From Planococcus citri (Eukaryota > Arthropoda > Insecta > Hemiptera > Pseudococcidae): DNA of 64,000 nt. This document shows, one piece after another, positions 1 to 11,184 of this stretch. A program made the translations under genes and the position numbers. Location: contig NC_088681.1 of NCBI RefSeq assembly GCF_950023065.1, positions 13,268,001 to 13,332,000 of the forward strand, read 5' to 3'. The stretch's first letter is position 1. Every line of letters begins with the position of its first letter. The notes under the pieces are model-generated. The model searched no databases. It saw only the letters and a list, made by a program, of their open reading frames with translations, and was not told where the DNA came from.

Positions 1-869
1 GAAGAGTGCAGTATTGTAGACGAGGAAGAGGGACGGGGAAAAGGGAGGAGAGGGGGGGGGGAATTCGTTGCGCAATTGTTTAAGTTCGGTCAAGGTTTAG
101 AGATATTTGTAGGTACTGAAATATACGATGCGAGAATAAATTAGAAAAATATAATAATGGAAAGCCTTATAAATACTCCATCAAAAAATATAACACGAAT
201 GTTTCCGGGAAAAAAAAAATTCCACGAGGATTCATTTGGGGCCCACTGCCATAAATTCGTTAAAAATGAAATGCTGCAAATGAGAAAATTACGACAGGGG
301 CTGTCTATAGAAAGCCTGTTTCAAGAAAGAGAGAGAAAAGAGGAAGATGGGTAATTTCTGAATTGAGAATTTTAAAAATTTTTGGAACCACTGCGTAGAA
401 ATTTTTGGAGATTGGAATTACACGATAAGTAATACCACTTTTGTTTGAGCAAAAGAAGAAAAGATGAAGCTTTTCAATTTTTTGAAAAAATTTTGACCCA
501 GGTTTTGGAAATTAATTTTTTATATTTTTTCATGTTTAGAAAGAATTTTTTCGAGGTTAAATTTGATACGAGTAATTTGAAGGGCTTTCAATTCGTTGAA
601 ATAATAATTGGCCTGGAATATTTTTGAGCCTGAACCAAAAAATTGAACTTATTATATTTTTTCAACATTTTGAGACATTTTGAGAACCGCTGAAAAAAAA
701 TTTGGTTTCAAATGATCACTTTTAGTACCCCTCTAAATTCATTTTAAAATTCATAATCGACAAAACTTTTTGAATTTTTCAAAAAAAAAACACTTTTCTA
801 CAAACTTTGTATTTTTGCTGAAAAAAATGCAAAAAATTTCGAAAAATAATTTCCATCGGGTCATTGAAC
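1..869. other. Non-coding AT-rich stretch
   Basis: No exon or protein family can be supported here. A run of G occurs near position 51-60. A short copy of the neighbouring satellite core in inverted orientation (TTTGAGAACCGCT) lies near 681. The open frames present are short and composed of low-complexity Phe/Lys/Asn codons, as expected by chance in AT-rich DNA. Confidence 0.6.
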
Positions 870-3020
870 TTTCTTCAGGGGTTCTCAACAAAGTCATCCT
901 TTTTTATCTCGGCCAGGCAACACTTGACAATCCCCTCCCCCTCCCAAAAAAAACAAAATTTGTAAACTGGAAGCAATAATTTGTGTCAATCCAGAAAATT
1001 ACGCATTGGCGCCAAAATTGAGTTTCCTTCTAGTTTTCCAGGGGTTCTCAGCAAAGTCGACTTCTCAAAAAATTACCCTAATCGGTATTTTAAAAACAAA
1101 AAATTGAATTAAATTTCAAACTTGAAGCGTGATTCATCACGAAGAGCTAAGTATCATTTAGCACAAAACTGAAGTTTTCTAGCTTTTTAGTGGTTCTCAA
1201 AGTCAGTCTTCCAAAAACTTATCTTTAAAATCAATATTTTAAAAATCTAAAAATATCTATGACTAAATTCGCGAATCGGAAAGAGAAATCTGGCTTTTAA
1301 AAAAAAACACCTACTGGCTCCGAACTTGAGCTAATGAGCTTTCTATAATTTCAAGGGTTCCCAAAGTCGGCTACTCAAAAAATTATCTTATTCAATTTAA
1401 AAAAAAAAAAAAAAAAAAAAAAACAGAAAATAAAATTGAATAGAATTGCGAACATGATGCATACTTCATCAATTCATCATCAAAAACAGCTCATCAGCCT
1501 GTAACTGACCAGGGGTTCTCAAAGTCAACCACCCAAAAAGTCATCTCAATCAACATTTTAAGAATCAAAAACGAAAACCGAATTGCAACTCTGAAGCATC
1601 CATTCTTCACAAAAATCAAGCTATAATGGTCCAAAATTGGAGAGTTCTAAATTTTCAGGGGTTCTCAAAATCGACTTTCTAAAAATTATGTCGATCAATA
1701 CGGTCTTAAAATCGAAACGTAAACTCAATTTCAAACTTTTTAACAGCTTTAATTTACTGCAAAAAAAAACTAAAATTGGGGTCCAAACGAGAGCTTTCCA
1801 AATTTTCAGGGGTTCTCAGAGTAAACCTCCCAAAATAAATCATTCCGATAAAAATGTTCAAAACCCGAAAATGAAATTAAATCGCAAAACTTGAGCAGTG
1901 TTTATTACAAAAAACCCGAAAATTAACTACTATCTTCAAACTTGAGCTTTCTATCTCTTCAGGGGTTCTCAAAGTTCTGAAAAACTTAATTCGATCAACG
2001 CTTGAAAATCAAAATCAAAATTGTAAACTTAAAGTATTCGATCACTACCAATACCAAAAGGTAACCAGAACCACTGACTCCAAAGTAGAGCTTTCCAGCT
2101 TTCCAGGGGTTCTCAAAGTCGGCTTCCTAAAAATGATCTCGACCAATATTTGAAAATCGAAAAATATAACTCAATTGCAAACTTGTAACATTAATTTATA
2201 CCTAGCAAGAAATTGCATTTGGCGTTTGAGTGCAGTTTTCTATTTTTTTTTCAGGGGTTCTCAAAGTCAACTTTTTAAAAAATTATTTTGATCAATATGT
2301 ATTTAAAAATCGTAAAATGAAACTAAACCGTAAACCTAAATCATGCATTCAGTGCACAAAAAAAAAACACAATAACAGGCTCCAAACTGAAGCTTTCAAA
2401 TTTTCGCAGGGGTTCTCAAATTAGACCACTGAATAAATTATTTTGGTAAAGAACTGAACTTCAGAAATAAGAATTTGTAAAGCAGAAACATTAATTACTC
2501 GTGATTTTAATAATAAGTAAGCATTAGTCTGAGAATCAGAGTAAAGCTTTCTACTTTTTCAGGGGTTCTCAAAATCGATCTCCGAACTCCCGAAAACTTA
2601 GCTCGATAAACACTTGAAAATCTAAAAATCAAACTAGGTGTAAATTACAAACCTATAACATTGATATTTCATCACAAATAGCCATCCGATGGCCAAACTA
2701 GAACTTCTAGCTTTTTAGGGGTTCCCAAAGCCGATTTTTCAAAAAATTATTTTGACAAATATTTTTAAAAATAATTCTAAAATTAAACTAAAACTTGACA
2801 GCTCAAGACAAGACTTCACGACAAAAAACTAACCTTTGGACGTAAAGCGAAGCTTTATCACTTTTCAGGGGTTCTCAAAGTCAATTTTTCAAAATTTAAA
2901 AAAAATGGTCTCGATCATTTCGATCAAGTAATCATTTTAAAATCTGAAAAAAAACTGAACTTCCTCAATTACTCATTTAGTCCAAACTGATATTTTCTGC
3001 GTTTTCAGGGGTTGCCAAAA
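870..3020 (+). repeat. Degenerate tandem satellite, about 152-bp unit, about 15 copies
   Basis: The core TTTCAGGGGTTCTCAAAGTC recurs near 878, 1038, 1190, 1353, 1510, 1656, 1806, 1961, 2103, 2251, 2406, 2560, 2716, 2865 and 3005, a spacing of 140-163 bp with a mean close to 152. Between cores the units share only loose features, such as an 'aaaaattatctcgatcaatattttaaaaatc' style segment and a 'ccaaacttgagctttct' style segment. The core looks like a pyrimidine tract followed by CAG, but no coding exon follows it. Inverted single cores lie near 681 and 3610. Confidence 0.85.
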
Positions 3021-4630
3021 TCAACTTTTGAAAAAAATAATCTCGATCACTAACTCAAAAATTTGAGAAAAATATCTATGTAAATTTATAAAAAAAATTC
3101 ATGAAACCGGTCTAACATTGGCCACAACATTTTTGCAAAATGCACATATTATACCCTTCTCCCTTCCTCATCATTATTAGTCTACAAAAAAAAGCTAGGT
3201 TCAATTATTGAAAATATAATCTCAAAAAATGCAATACAGTCGAAAAATCGACCGAAAAATATCCATGCATCTAATTCTGAAATGATTCAAAATTTCAACT
3301 TTGATGCCTAATCAACCCCCTCTCCCCTTTCGATGGTGGCTGTAGAAGAAAGGGGTCAAGGATACACACCTCCAAAAATAAAGAAAAAAAACATACTTTT
3401 TGACCCATTCCGCTTATTGAATGGTTCAAATAATTTTGCCAAAATCAAGTTTTAATTTTTAATTTTAAAAAAAAATACTTTGAGAACACTTGAAAAAAGG
3501 TCAAAAATCACATTCCAAAACAGTACAATGTGCTTCTAATTTCTCATAATACTGTAGGTTCATATCTTTAAATTAACAGCATAATTTTTAAATAATACAT
3601 ATCATCATTTTGAGAACCCCTACACAGAATTAAATATTGTAATTTGATGTCAATACTTTCACTCTCTCACAGCGTTCAAAAGAAATTTTTGAACAATCCA
3701 ATAAATGACTCTGAATGAGAATTTCCCATAAAAATTCATACTTATTCAAATTCAACTTTTTTCTCTTTTTTTAAAATTGAAAGACAATCAAATTCCAACT
3801 ATATTAACGCATAATTGGAAGAAAAAGAGGAAAGGGAGAAGGCAAGGTCACTTTTAAATTAAATTTCTAGCTTAATTCGTTATTCACAATAAATTTACAC
3901 AAATTTTTCTTAATTTTTCACAGAGTACCATACCTAATTTCAGGCAAAAGAATGATATTGGGATATGTGAAAAATATTCATCCAATTTTAGCTACATAAA
4001 AAGCGAAAGAGCTGCATACTCTTGACATGAAAGGCGTTGAGTTTCAGATCAACAACTATTTCAAATAATTCGCAATATTTTCGGTTTTTTAAAACACAAT
4101 TCAAAATTTTAAAACTCAATTTAATTTAAAAACACATCAAAAGAAAACATTTTGAAAATTATAATTCATTTCACAAAGTTAACATAAAATTCTCGAAGAA
4201 AATCCATCGTCACTGGAAAAGCCAAAACACGAGTAGGTAGAACGTAGATTTGTACTTTGCAACCAAAAATGAAAAATCTATTTAGTTTAAGGATTATTTT
4301 GAAGAAAATAAAATAAATAAATCAATCAAAGAACGAAGACCAAATCGAGCAATAAAAAAAGATCATCGTATTAAACAACTAAAAAATGAATAAATAAATT
4401 TCCATCGAAGGCAGCATATTTCCATAATTCAAATAAATTTCATCTCTCAAATAAACAACACCAAATCGTAGTATGTAATTAAAAAAAAAAAAAAAAAATT
4501 GAATTTACTTCACAATGAAATAATTTTGAAATAAATTTTCAAAAAATAATCATTCACACTTTCCAATTCCAAACACACCTCGTACTCGTATTTCCAACTC
4601 GAATTCTACGTCAGCCATATTAGGCCTCAA
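3021..4630. other. Non-coding AT-rich stretch
   Basis: Mostly A/T-rich unique-looking DNA with poly-A tracts (for example near 4480-4498). An inverted satellite core (TTTGAGAACCCCT) sits near 3610. No exon could be supported. If the small minus-strand gene starting near 5866 is real, this stretch would include its 3' untranslated region and downstream flank. Confidence 0.5.
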
Positions 4631-5866
4631 TTACGAAAGATTTTTATCGTTAATTAGATTCGCCGAAATAACACGTACTGCAGCGAAAACTTTAGTTTTC
4701 CTTATTACTCCACATAATGCAATTATCAAATACGCTAGCTGCTCACTCCTCAGTCCAAATTTCAAACAGACGAACAGATTTCAAGCAAAGCAATCGAAAC
4801 TGATTCGTAATATAGTTGGAGTTGGAGAATTTTCACAACGAAGAAGCTTCCTAAGATAATCCGAATACCGAACACACGAGTTACGATGATTCCAGGAAAA
4901 GGAAAACCCAACCTAACACTGTATTATATTCTATCATTCATCATAAAAATAATTATGATGTTATCGCTTACCTGATACAGAATACTGAATTCCAATTAGA
5001 AAGTAAAAAATCACAAAAATAAAAACTGTATGTCTTGAGAATGGAAAATATTCACTGATTTTGAGCATTGGATTTTCAATAACTGAAACAAACGAGTATC
5101 GTGGTTTGATTAGTATACTGCGTTGAATTATTCTAGGCCTTCTCGAACATAACGATAATACTATCAGTATTCCATATTCTAGAACAGATTTGTTAAAAAG
5201 AACCCGAACTCGATTTCTTATTCTTAGGCGAAGGATATTATTCGGAATCTTTACGTAGAATGAATTCAGTGATTCGAAAAATTGAAACCATTCGTCAGAC
5301 CAGTTACAGAACGTAGTTGTCTAGTAGATACCTATCAGATCGTTCAGCAAGGTTTTCAATTTGTCAAATGATTGAGATCTTTGCATTAGAGATAACTCAA
5401 GCTGCAGCATTTGTTCGTTTCACAGTCACACAGGCTAATATTATAATACTGCATCCAAGGAATCATTTCCAATACACTTTGCTGAGATTAGAAATCCATT
5501 CGCCAAAGAATAACGAATCATTGAACCGAGTTCGATGTACATAGATCCACATTCCACAGATACCAACTCAGCAAAATCGATCGAACCATACTGAATTGAA
5601 ATAAAGCACATCGATTGCCATAATCAAACACATCTTACCATTTTTAAATGCGATGAAAGTTCTGTGTCTTATTTTCGGAAACAATGAGATAATAAAGTTA
5701 CGTTTGATCTGCAACAAAACAATCGTTAAGTAATATAAATTTCAATCCAGATAGGAACGAGCAGATAGATATCCTCTTCGTGGAAATCATTCCTTCGTAC
5801 ACTAGGTAATCAATTAGGCATGAAACTTACTTTGAATGACGATACTGTCCTGATTCTTCCTACCAT
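4631..5866 (-). CDS. Possible small single-pass membrane protein, 87 aa, four coding exons
   Basis: Unrecognised. Four minus-strand blocks join in frame at GT-AG sites: 5866-5831, 5708-5639, 5082-4972 and 4677-4631. The three junctions are phase-compatible (0, 1, 1) and each acceptor ends in CAG after a T-rich run. The first coding block lies in a 108-nt exon (5938-5831) with an in-frame TAG upstream of the ATG. The predicted product is basic and K/R/F-rich at the start (MVGRIRTVSSFK), with one strongly hydrophobic helix around residues 54-68 (HTVFIFVIFYFLIGI) and a short polar tail ending NLS. That would be a small type II or mitochondrial membrane protein, but no family was recognised. Short exons in AT-rich DNA can align by chance, so this call is tentative; a transcript would settle it. 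Upstream non-coding exons probably lie between 5938 and about 6450. Confidence 0.4.
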
Positions 5867-5939
5867 CTTAGCATTCTTCCCAATGTTAATATTGTCGTAC
5901 GAGCATTTCCTACACTACCAACGTAGCTCCTTCTCAACC

Positions 5940-7466
5940 TGAAATATTAAATAAGCGATCAGAAATCTCAGCATTCGTTTACATATATATAGGCAAACAC
6001 AATATCAATATTCGATATAATCAAGCTGTATTTCCATTCGAAATTAGAAACACTAAGCAAACGCGATTCGATCTCGATCGCTGAAAAGATCCCATATTTA
6101 ATGAGATTTCTGCGAGCAAAATCTCATCGTAGGTATTCGTTCACATCTTGAGCTCGAAACTGGCAGCTTAGGTGTATTTTGCTTTACAAGCTTTCGTTAT
6201 ACAAAGTACGACGCGAATTAAAAAAACTATCAATACGAACCTCATGTTATGTATCGGAACACATGTTTGATTTTTTTAGTATTTTTTTTTTATAATATGG
6301 ATATATTTTTTATATATTTTCAAGTTACTGAACTACAACTAGAAAGGAGAGGCTAATAGAGCAAAGGGCAAGGGCAAGAAACTCCCTTTGAAAATCGATT
6401 ATGCAAACCGCTTAGTACGCATGTCGTGTAAACATACCCCAGTAGTGCCTGCGTTTGTTTACGTTGGAAGCCAAAAAGGGTAGCGTTTTCTTATCAGCTG
6501 AGATGCTGATGCTGGAGTTTTTGCAATATTTTTGTAATTTTAATTTTTTAAACTGGGTTTGCGATTATTTTCGTATGTTTTTAGGGATACTATTTGTACT
6601 TTGAATAATTTTGAGTAATCTTTGAGATGAATGGAACCTGATGGTCAATTGTAGAGTCCTCCATTGATGTTCTTTTAATATGCTATGAGAATGAGAGCTG
6701 GTTAAAATCAAATCAAATTCTGAAATCAAATCTGAAGAAAAATCGAACTGGTTTCGAATCATTAAAAGTTTCACTTCGCTAGTTTATTCTTTCATCTTCA
6801 TAGTTCATCCTAATCAATAAACCAATTATTCAGGATGAATCGGAATGGAGATCTTCTAACTTGGACTTCGGAGGCTTCAAGCTTCAATGAAAGAGAACCG
6901 AAGCCCGAAAGGCGACCCTCCCAAGCATCTCGATCATTTCACTTAAAAATCAGAAGTTGTAGGAAGTGTTCGAAAATACAAAATAGAAAAAATCCATTTT
7001 TTCTAGATGAAGAAGGATGCAGAGAGCTGAAAATTTTGAAAATGAGGGGAAAAAACAAAAAAAAAATAAACTAACTCATCTAGGGTAGGTACTAAAGGTA
7101 GGTACCCTCTGCAGTATGACTGGATGTGCCTGCCAAATTCCAGACCCCTTCAAGTCACAGGATGTTCCATCGATGACATGACACAAAATTCAAAATTGAA
7201 AGAAAATTCAAGCCCCAGAGGTCCCTCCAATTCCCTATGCCATGCCAAATTTCAGCTTCCTAGATGCTTGGAGGCTAGGACTATAGGTCAAATTTGTAAA
7301 GATGGGTTCCAGTTTTGACCCAAATCTGCAAAATCTGCACAAAAAAACGTCCTTTTTGCAACTAAGGAGAAGGAGGGGGTAGATAGGTTGAAAGTAGACA
7401 AACATTTCATCTTTCTTGGTCAATCGAGGTGGGGGGCCGAAGTAGGACAAAATTGCAATCCATGAA
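5940..7466. other. Intergenic stretch upstream of the small minus-strand gene
   Basis: Contains the probable promoter side of the small minus-strand gene. A donor-like site at about 6241 (GAG|GTTCGT on the minus strand) could end a 5' untranslated exon. From about 7080 onward it becomes dispersed repeat DNA, with TAGGTACC-type motifs near 7084-7105 and 'tcagcttcctagatgcttgg' style segments that recur at 12.8-13.4 kb. No coding gene is supported. Confidence 0.45.
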
Positions 7467-7703
7467 CAGTGATGGCAAAACTTTTGCTTTTAGTTTAGTT
7501 TCAATTTTAGTTCCTCTTTTCAGTCTTTTCTAATGTTTCCCATCAAATTTGTAATATTTTGGAAATTTATTGGAAAAAAATAAACCACCAAAAAAAATAG
7601 TTTTGCTTTTTTTTCAGTTTCAGTTTTCAGTTTTTAGTTTCAGGTTTCAGTTTTCATTTTAGTTTCATTCAATTTCAGTTTTCCTTTTCCTCCATCATTG
7701 CTG
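7467..7703 (+). mobile_element. hAT-like MITE (non-autonomous DNA transposon), degraded
   Basis: It begins CAGTGATGGCAAAACTTTT and ends CCATCATTGCTG, an imperfect terminal inverted repeat of the hAT type (CAGnGnTGGCAAA). The interior is a monotonous TTTCAGTTTTCAG-type repeat. A second copy in the other orientation lies at 60057-60277. No clear 8-bp target duplication is visible here, so this copy is probably old. Confidence 0.6.
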
Positions 7704-7966
7704 AAGAAAAAAATGCACAATAGTTCACTTTTCGGCAGCAGGAAGGGGACGGACGAGGGAAACATTAAAAAGTCCAGAATTCCCAAAAGGAATTCAAAGG
7801 CCCCTCCTAATTTCAGCTTACTGGATCAATTTTGAAATATGGGCTCCAATTATGACTCAAGATCAAAAACTTTGAAATAATAAATGCAAAAACCTTTCAG
7901 TAGCTGAGAAAGGGGAGGGCGTAGAGGGGTTGATGGTTGACAGTCGACACCCCAAGGCCCAAACGC
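7704..7966. repeat. Dispersed repeat segment
   Basis: Segments such as 'tcagcttactggatcaat' and 'gggctccaattatgac' occur here and again several times at 12.66-13.55 kb on the other side of the fold-back element. They behave as pieces of one dispersed repeat family. No gene is seen. Confidence 0.5.
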
Positions 7967-7986
7967 ATACAGTATGACCCAAAAGT

Positions 7987-8308
7987 TGCAACGGCCAAAA
8001 TTGTTATTCCAAACTTATCTGATAAATTTTCCAATTTTTCGAGGCATTCGCGAATTTTCTCAATAATATTTGGCTGTGCTCGGTTTTTTGATTTTTGTTT
8101 ATGTACTCGCTAAAATTTCATTTTTTTTTTCATTCCTTTTCAATTCGTTGGTTCGTCAATGTACTTTTTCTTATAATTTTTTTATGTACTTACGCAAATT
8201 CGCGAAATTTATATAATGTCTATTTGTTTCATGTACTTTTCATGTTTTCTTTATAAATGAATTTATCTAATGACGATTTCTACTTTTCGTATCGTCATGT
8301 TGGTTACA
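7987..8308 (+). repeat. 5' LTR
   Basis: 322 bp, TG...CA boundaries (TGCAACGG to TTGGTTACA), identical by eye to 10863-11184. AT-rich, with repeated 'atgtact' words. Confidence 0.92.
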
Positions 8309-8312
8309 TAAA

Positions 8313-8330
8313 TGGGGGCCCGTCCGGGAT
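8313..8330 (+). promoter_or_regulatory. Primer binding site, tRNA-Pro type
   Basis: TGGGGGCCCGTCCGGGAT lies 4 nt after the 5' LTR. The usual complement to tRNA-Pro has T instead of C at the eighth base. It would prime minus-strand DNA synthesis. Confidence 0.85.
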
Positions 8331-8933
8331 AGAAACGAAACGGTTCGTTATTTCGTTTTACATAGTTATTTTGTTTTTAACTGTTTTTAAAAAAAAAATG
8401 TTCGATCAAAAAAGTCATTTGGTTGAAATTCTAAACCAAGATCCAAACATCTGTATGTATATCGTCTGTACGTAATTACATATCTACGACTACGTTTTCT
8501 CCGCGGAATTTGAGTATGCTGAGTGTGTCAACCTTGATGTTACGTCACTACTTCCGATTTCTGTCAAATGAGTCCGCCTAATTCGTCAAATTCATTCAAT
8601 TTTCTGGAATTATCGATGTCGCTTTTCTCAGCCTGAACCACCAGCACTTGTGTCAATTGATTGGTAATAATATTTCGCTGTTTTTGTTTATTTCGTTCAG
8701 CTCATCACCACTCTCGTCATCACATCATAGTTCTCGTTGGGTATTCAAGTATACGTGGTATTTATATTTTGAAAAAAATACGTTTTTGTAATTTTTATTT
8801 ATTCACGATGTTTTATTTGATAAATCGTCAATTTATTTTCGCATACTTATAACCCACGATATTACGTAATCAATTACCCACCTATCTTATGCTATATTTT
8901 TTTTTTTTGAAAATTGATTGATCAAAGAAAGAC

Positions 8934-10325
8934 ATGGAGGAATTCTCAAATAATCCAAAGTTGTTCAATTGTCTCCTTACATTAACAAAAACTCTGGTTA
9001 GACTCCATAATCACCTAGATTTATTAGAAGGTAAAAAGACCTCTTTTTCATCTAATTTATTATCTCAAAATAATGAAAAAAGTTATGGTGAGCCTTTCTC
9101 TCAATGTTTACCTCAAATACCAGTATCAAATTTTATCGAAACATTTAGAGGTAATTATTATTTGTCTTCAAATAATACAACCGATAATTACGTTTCTACG
9201 AACTCAACTCAAATTTATGAACAGAGTTACGGAAATTATCTCGATTTTAGCGATACAAAACAGTGTCCTTCTGAAAATAGGGATTTTAATAATTTTATTG
9301 AGCCTAAATTTGTATCTGTTTCTCAAGTTTACGAACAAACTTATGGAAATTATCTCGATTTAAACCATATAGGTCTGAGAGTTCACAAAAAACCCGATCA
9401 TGTAATTATCGATATGTCTTTTATGGATGATTTTTGTGAGGCAAAAGTATCGAGCGAATCTTTGGAAGTTTTGAACAAAACTACAAATAATTTCCAACTT
9501 GAAATTTTGAACTCAGACAAAAATCACGCATGTGATTTCACTCATAATTCTTTGAAAACTGAATTTAAAATCATTGATGATTTTCCCAAAGCAGAAAACT
9601 CAAATAATTTTTGTCTTGATTTTTCACCAAAGTTTGAAACTCGTGAGATCAAAATATATGAAAAGGCTCATTCAGTTGAGAATTTTTCGGAGATTGAAAA
9701 TATTAACATAGTTGAGGTATCTGAACCCTCAATTTTATCTCAAGCTTGTTGTGATTCGGAAAACTATGTTTTCAGTCCAAGTTTTTCTGAGTTTGATTTG
9801 TTGAAACTAGAAAATGAAATATTTTTTGAGCCAATCATGTTTGAGTCGTCTTCAAATAGTGTTACTAGACCACAAACTTCAAACTTGATAAATTTAGGAT
9901 CGCAAATTCCAAAAGTTCATGATAAACTAGTTTTAGATGTAACTATAAGTGAGAACTCTCACAAATCCAACGTGTCTGAAGATCTTGAAGTTGAAATCAA
10001 ACTTATAAATCCTTTTTTCAAACTTGTCAATAATTTTGATACAAAATTTATAATCATCAGTATAACAAAACGTTATTTAAAAATGATGTTTGATAAAACC
10101 GATCTCTCTTATTTTACTGCATTTTCTCATGCAGGGGGCAAGTCTGTATCTTTTGTAAAACCTTTGCAGGATGATAATTTTTGTGGATATAATAAAATGT
10201 TCGATGATCAATCGATTTTGAAATTTATTTTGATTTCCCTGAAACGCAAAAGGAAAAAATGTTTTTCAGATCTTTATGATTCGCTTTCCTCTGTAAATTT
10301 ATTCGCTCAAACTGCTCTAAGTTAA
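8934..10325 (+). CDS. 463-aa ORF carried by the LTR element, function unknown
   Basis: An uninterrupted frame from ATG to TAA is the only protein the element can encode. It is acidic, rich in Asn, Ser, Phe and Glu, and has no visible RT, integrase, aspartic protease or CCHC zinc knuckle. A short motif repeats: YEQSYGNYLDF near residue 95 and YEQTYGNYLDL near residue 135, with a weaker EKSYGEPF copy near residue 48. The C-terminal part contains a basic cluster (LKRKRKKCF) that could act as a nuclear localisation signal or bind nucleic acid. The start MEEFSNNPKLFNCLLTLTK may form a helix. It could be a diverged Gag or a captured accessory gene; the sequence alone does not decide. An intact frame in an element with identical LTRs agrees with recent activity. 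Confidence 0.75.
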   Translation: MEEFSNNPKLFNCLLTLTKTLVRLHNHLDLLEGKKTSFSSNLLSQNNEKSYGEPFSQCLPQIPVSNFIETFRGNYYLSSNNTTDNYVSTNSTQIYEQSYGNYLDFSDTKQCPSENRDFNNFIEPKFVSVSQVYEQTYGNYLDLNHIGLRVHKKPDHVIIDMSFMDDFCEAKVSSESLEVLNKTTNNFQLEILNSDKNHACDFTHNSLKTEFKIIDDFPKAENSNNFCLDFSPKFETREIKIYEKAHSVENFSEIENINIVEVSEPSILSQACCDSENYVFSPSFSEFDLLKLENEIFFEPIMFESSSNSVTRPQTSNLINLGSQIPKVHDKLVLDVTISENSHKSNVSEDLEVEIKLINPFFKLVNNFDTKFIIISITKRYLKMMFDKTDLSYFTAFSHAGGKSVSFVKPLQDDNFCGYNKMFDDQSILKFILISLKRKRKKCFSDLYDSLSSVNLFAQTALS

Positions 10326-10862
10326 TGATTTTTCTGATCAATTAATTTTTATTCTCAAAATGAAAATGATTAATTTTTTCTGATTTAGTGGCATTTCTAT
10401 GCACATCTTTCTGATCCAATTTTCCAACTTTCCAGTTTTTCTTCCTAGTTTTTTCCAATTAATCTTTTCGTTTTCCTTCGTTTTCCTTTCCTACTCTCTG
10501 GAATGGGGTGAGGGACTTTTGTCCAAGCCTTACATTCCAGAGAAGGTGGCAGACCATGGTGCAGGCTCGTTGTTTTCCATCTACGCGAGTCTCACGTTGG
10601 TGTCACTCTCTTCTCCTATTTTTTTATTTTTCCATGATGTCTCCCGGTTTTTGTCTCTTTTTCCTCATACTTAATATTGTCCTATATATTTTTGTTTTTT
10701 TTTTTTTAAATTTATTGTTTTGTTTAATTTAGAACGCGATAAAATTAATTTAGGTAATTTTTGATTGTTTATTATTATTTCACAATTTTGTTATTTTCAT
10801 CTATGGTCAATTCAATTTTCTCTAAGCTTGCTTTGAGAAATTTGAATTAGCCAGGGGGCATA

Positions 10863-11184
10863 TGCAACGGCCAAAATTGTTATTCCAAACTTATCTGATA
10901 AATTTTCCAATTTTTCGAGGCATTCGCGAATTTTCTCAATAATATTTGGCTGTGCTCGGTTTTTTGATTTTTGTTTATGTACTCGCTAAAATTTCATTTT
11001 TTTTTTCATTCCTTTTCAATTCGTTGGTTCGTCAATGTACTTTTTCTTATAATTTTTTTATGTACTTACGCAAATTCGCGAAATTTATATAATGTCTATT
11101 TGTTTCATGTACTTTTCATGTTTTCTTTATAAATGAATTTATCTAATGACGATTTCTACTTTTCGTATCGTCATGTTGGTTACA
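10863..11184 (+). repeat. 3' LTR
   Basis: 322 bp, identical by eye to the 5' LTR at 7987-8308; followed by the AAGT target duplication at 11185-11188. Confidence 0.92.

Larger units (their letters stand above)
7987..11184 (+). mobile_element. Young non-autonomous LTR retrotransposon (3198 bp)
   Basis: Two direct 322-bp LTRs (7987-8308 and 10863-11184) start TG and end CA, and look identical base for base. The 4-bp target duplication AAGT flanks the element (7983-7986 and 11185-11188). Four bases after the left LTR is TGGGGGCCCGTCCGGGAT (8313-8330), which differs at one base from the tRNA-Pro primer site used by many Ty3/Gypsy and retroviral elements. A purine run (AGGGGGC, about 10853) precedes the right LTR. 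The only long frame is the 463-aa ORF at 8934-10325; reverse transcriptase, RNase H, integrase and protease are absent. It must be mobilised in trans. LTR identity implies a recent insertion. Confidence 0.92.

Noticed and set aside
6835..7074. 79-aa plus-strand frame after an acceptor-like TTCAG
   Set aside because: Charged but otherwise featureless, no donor in phase and no recognised family; it could be a divergent first exon but support is too weak.
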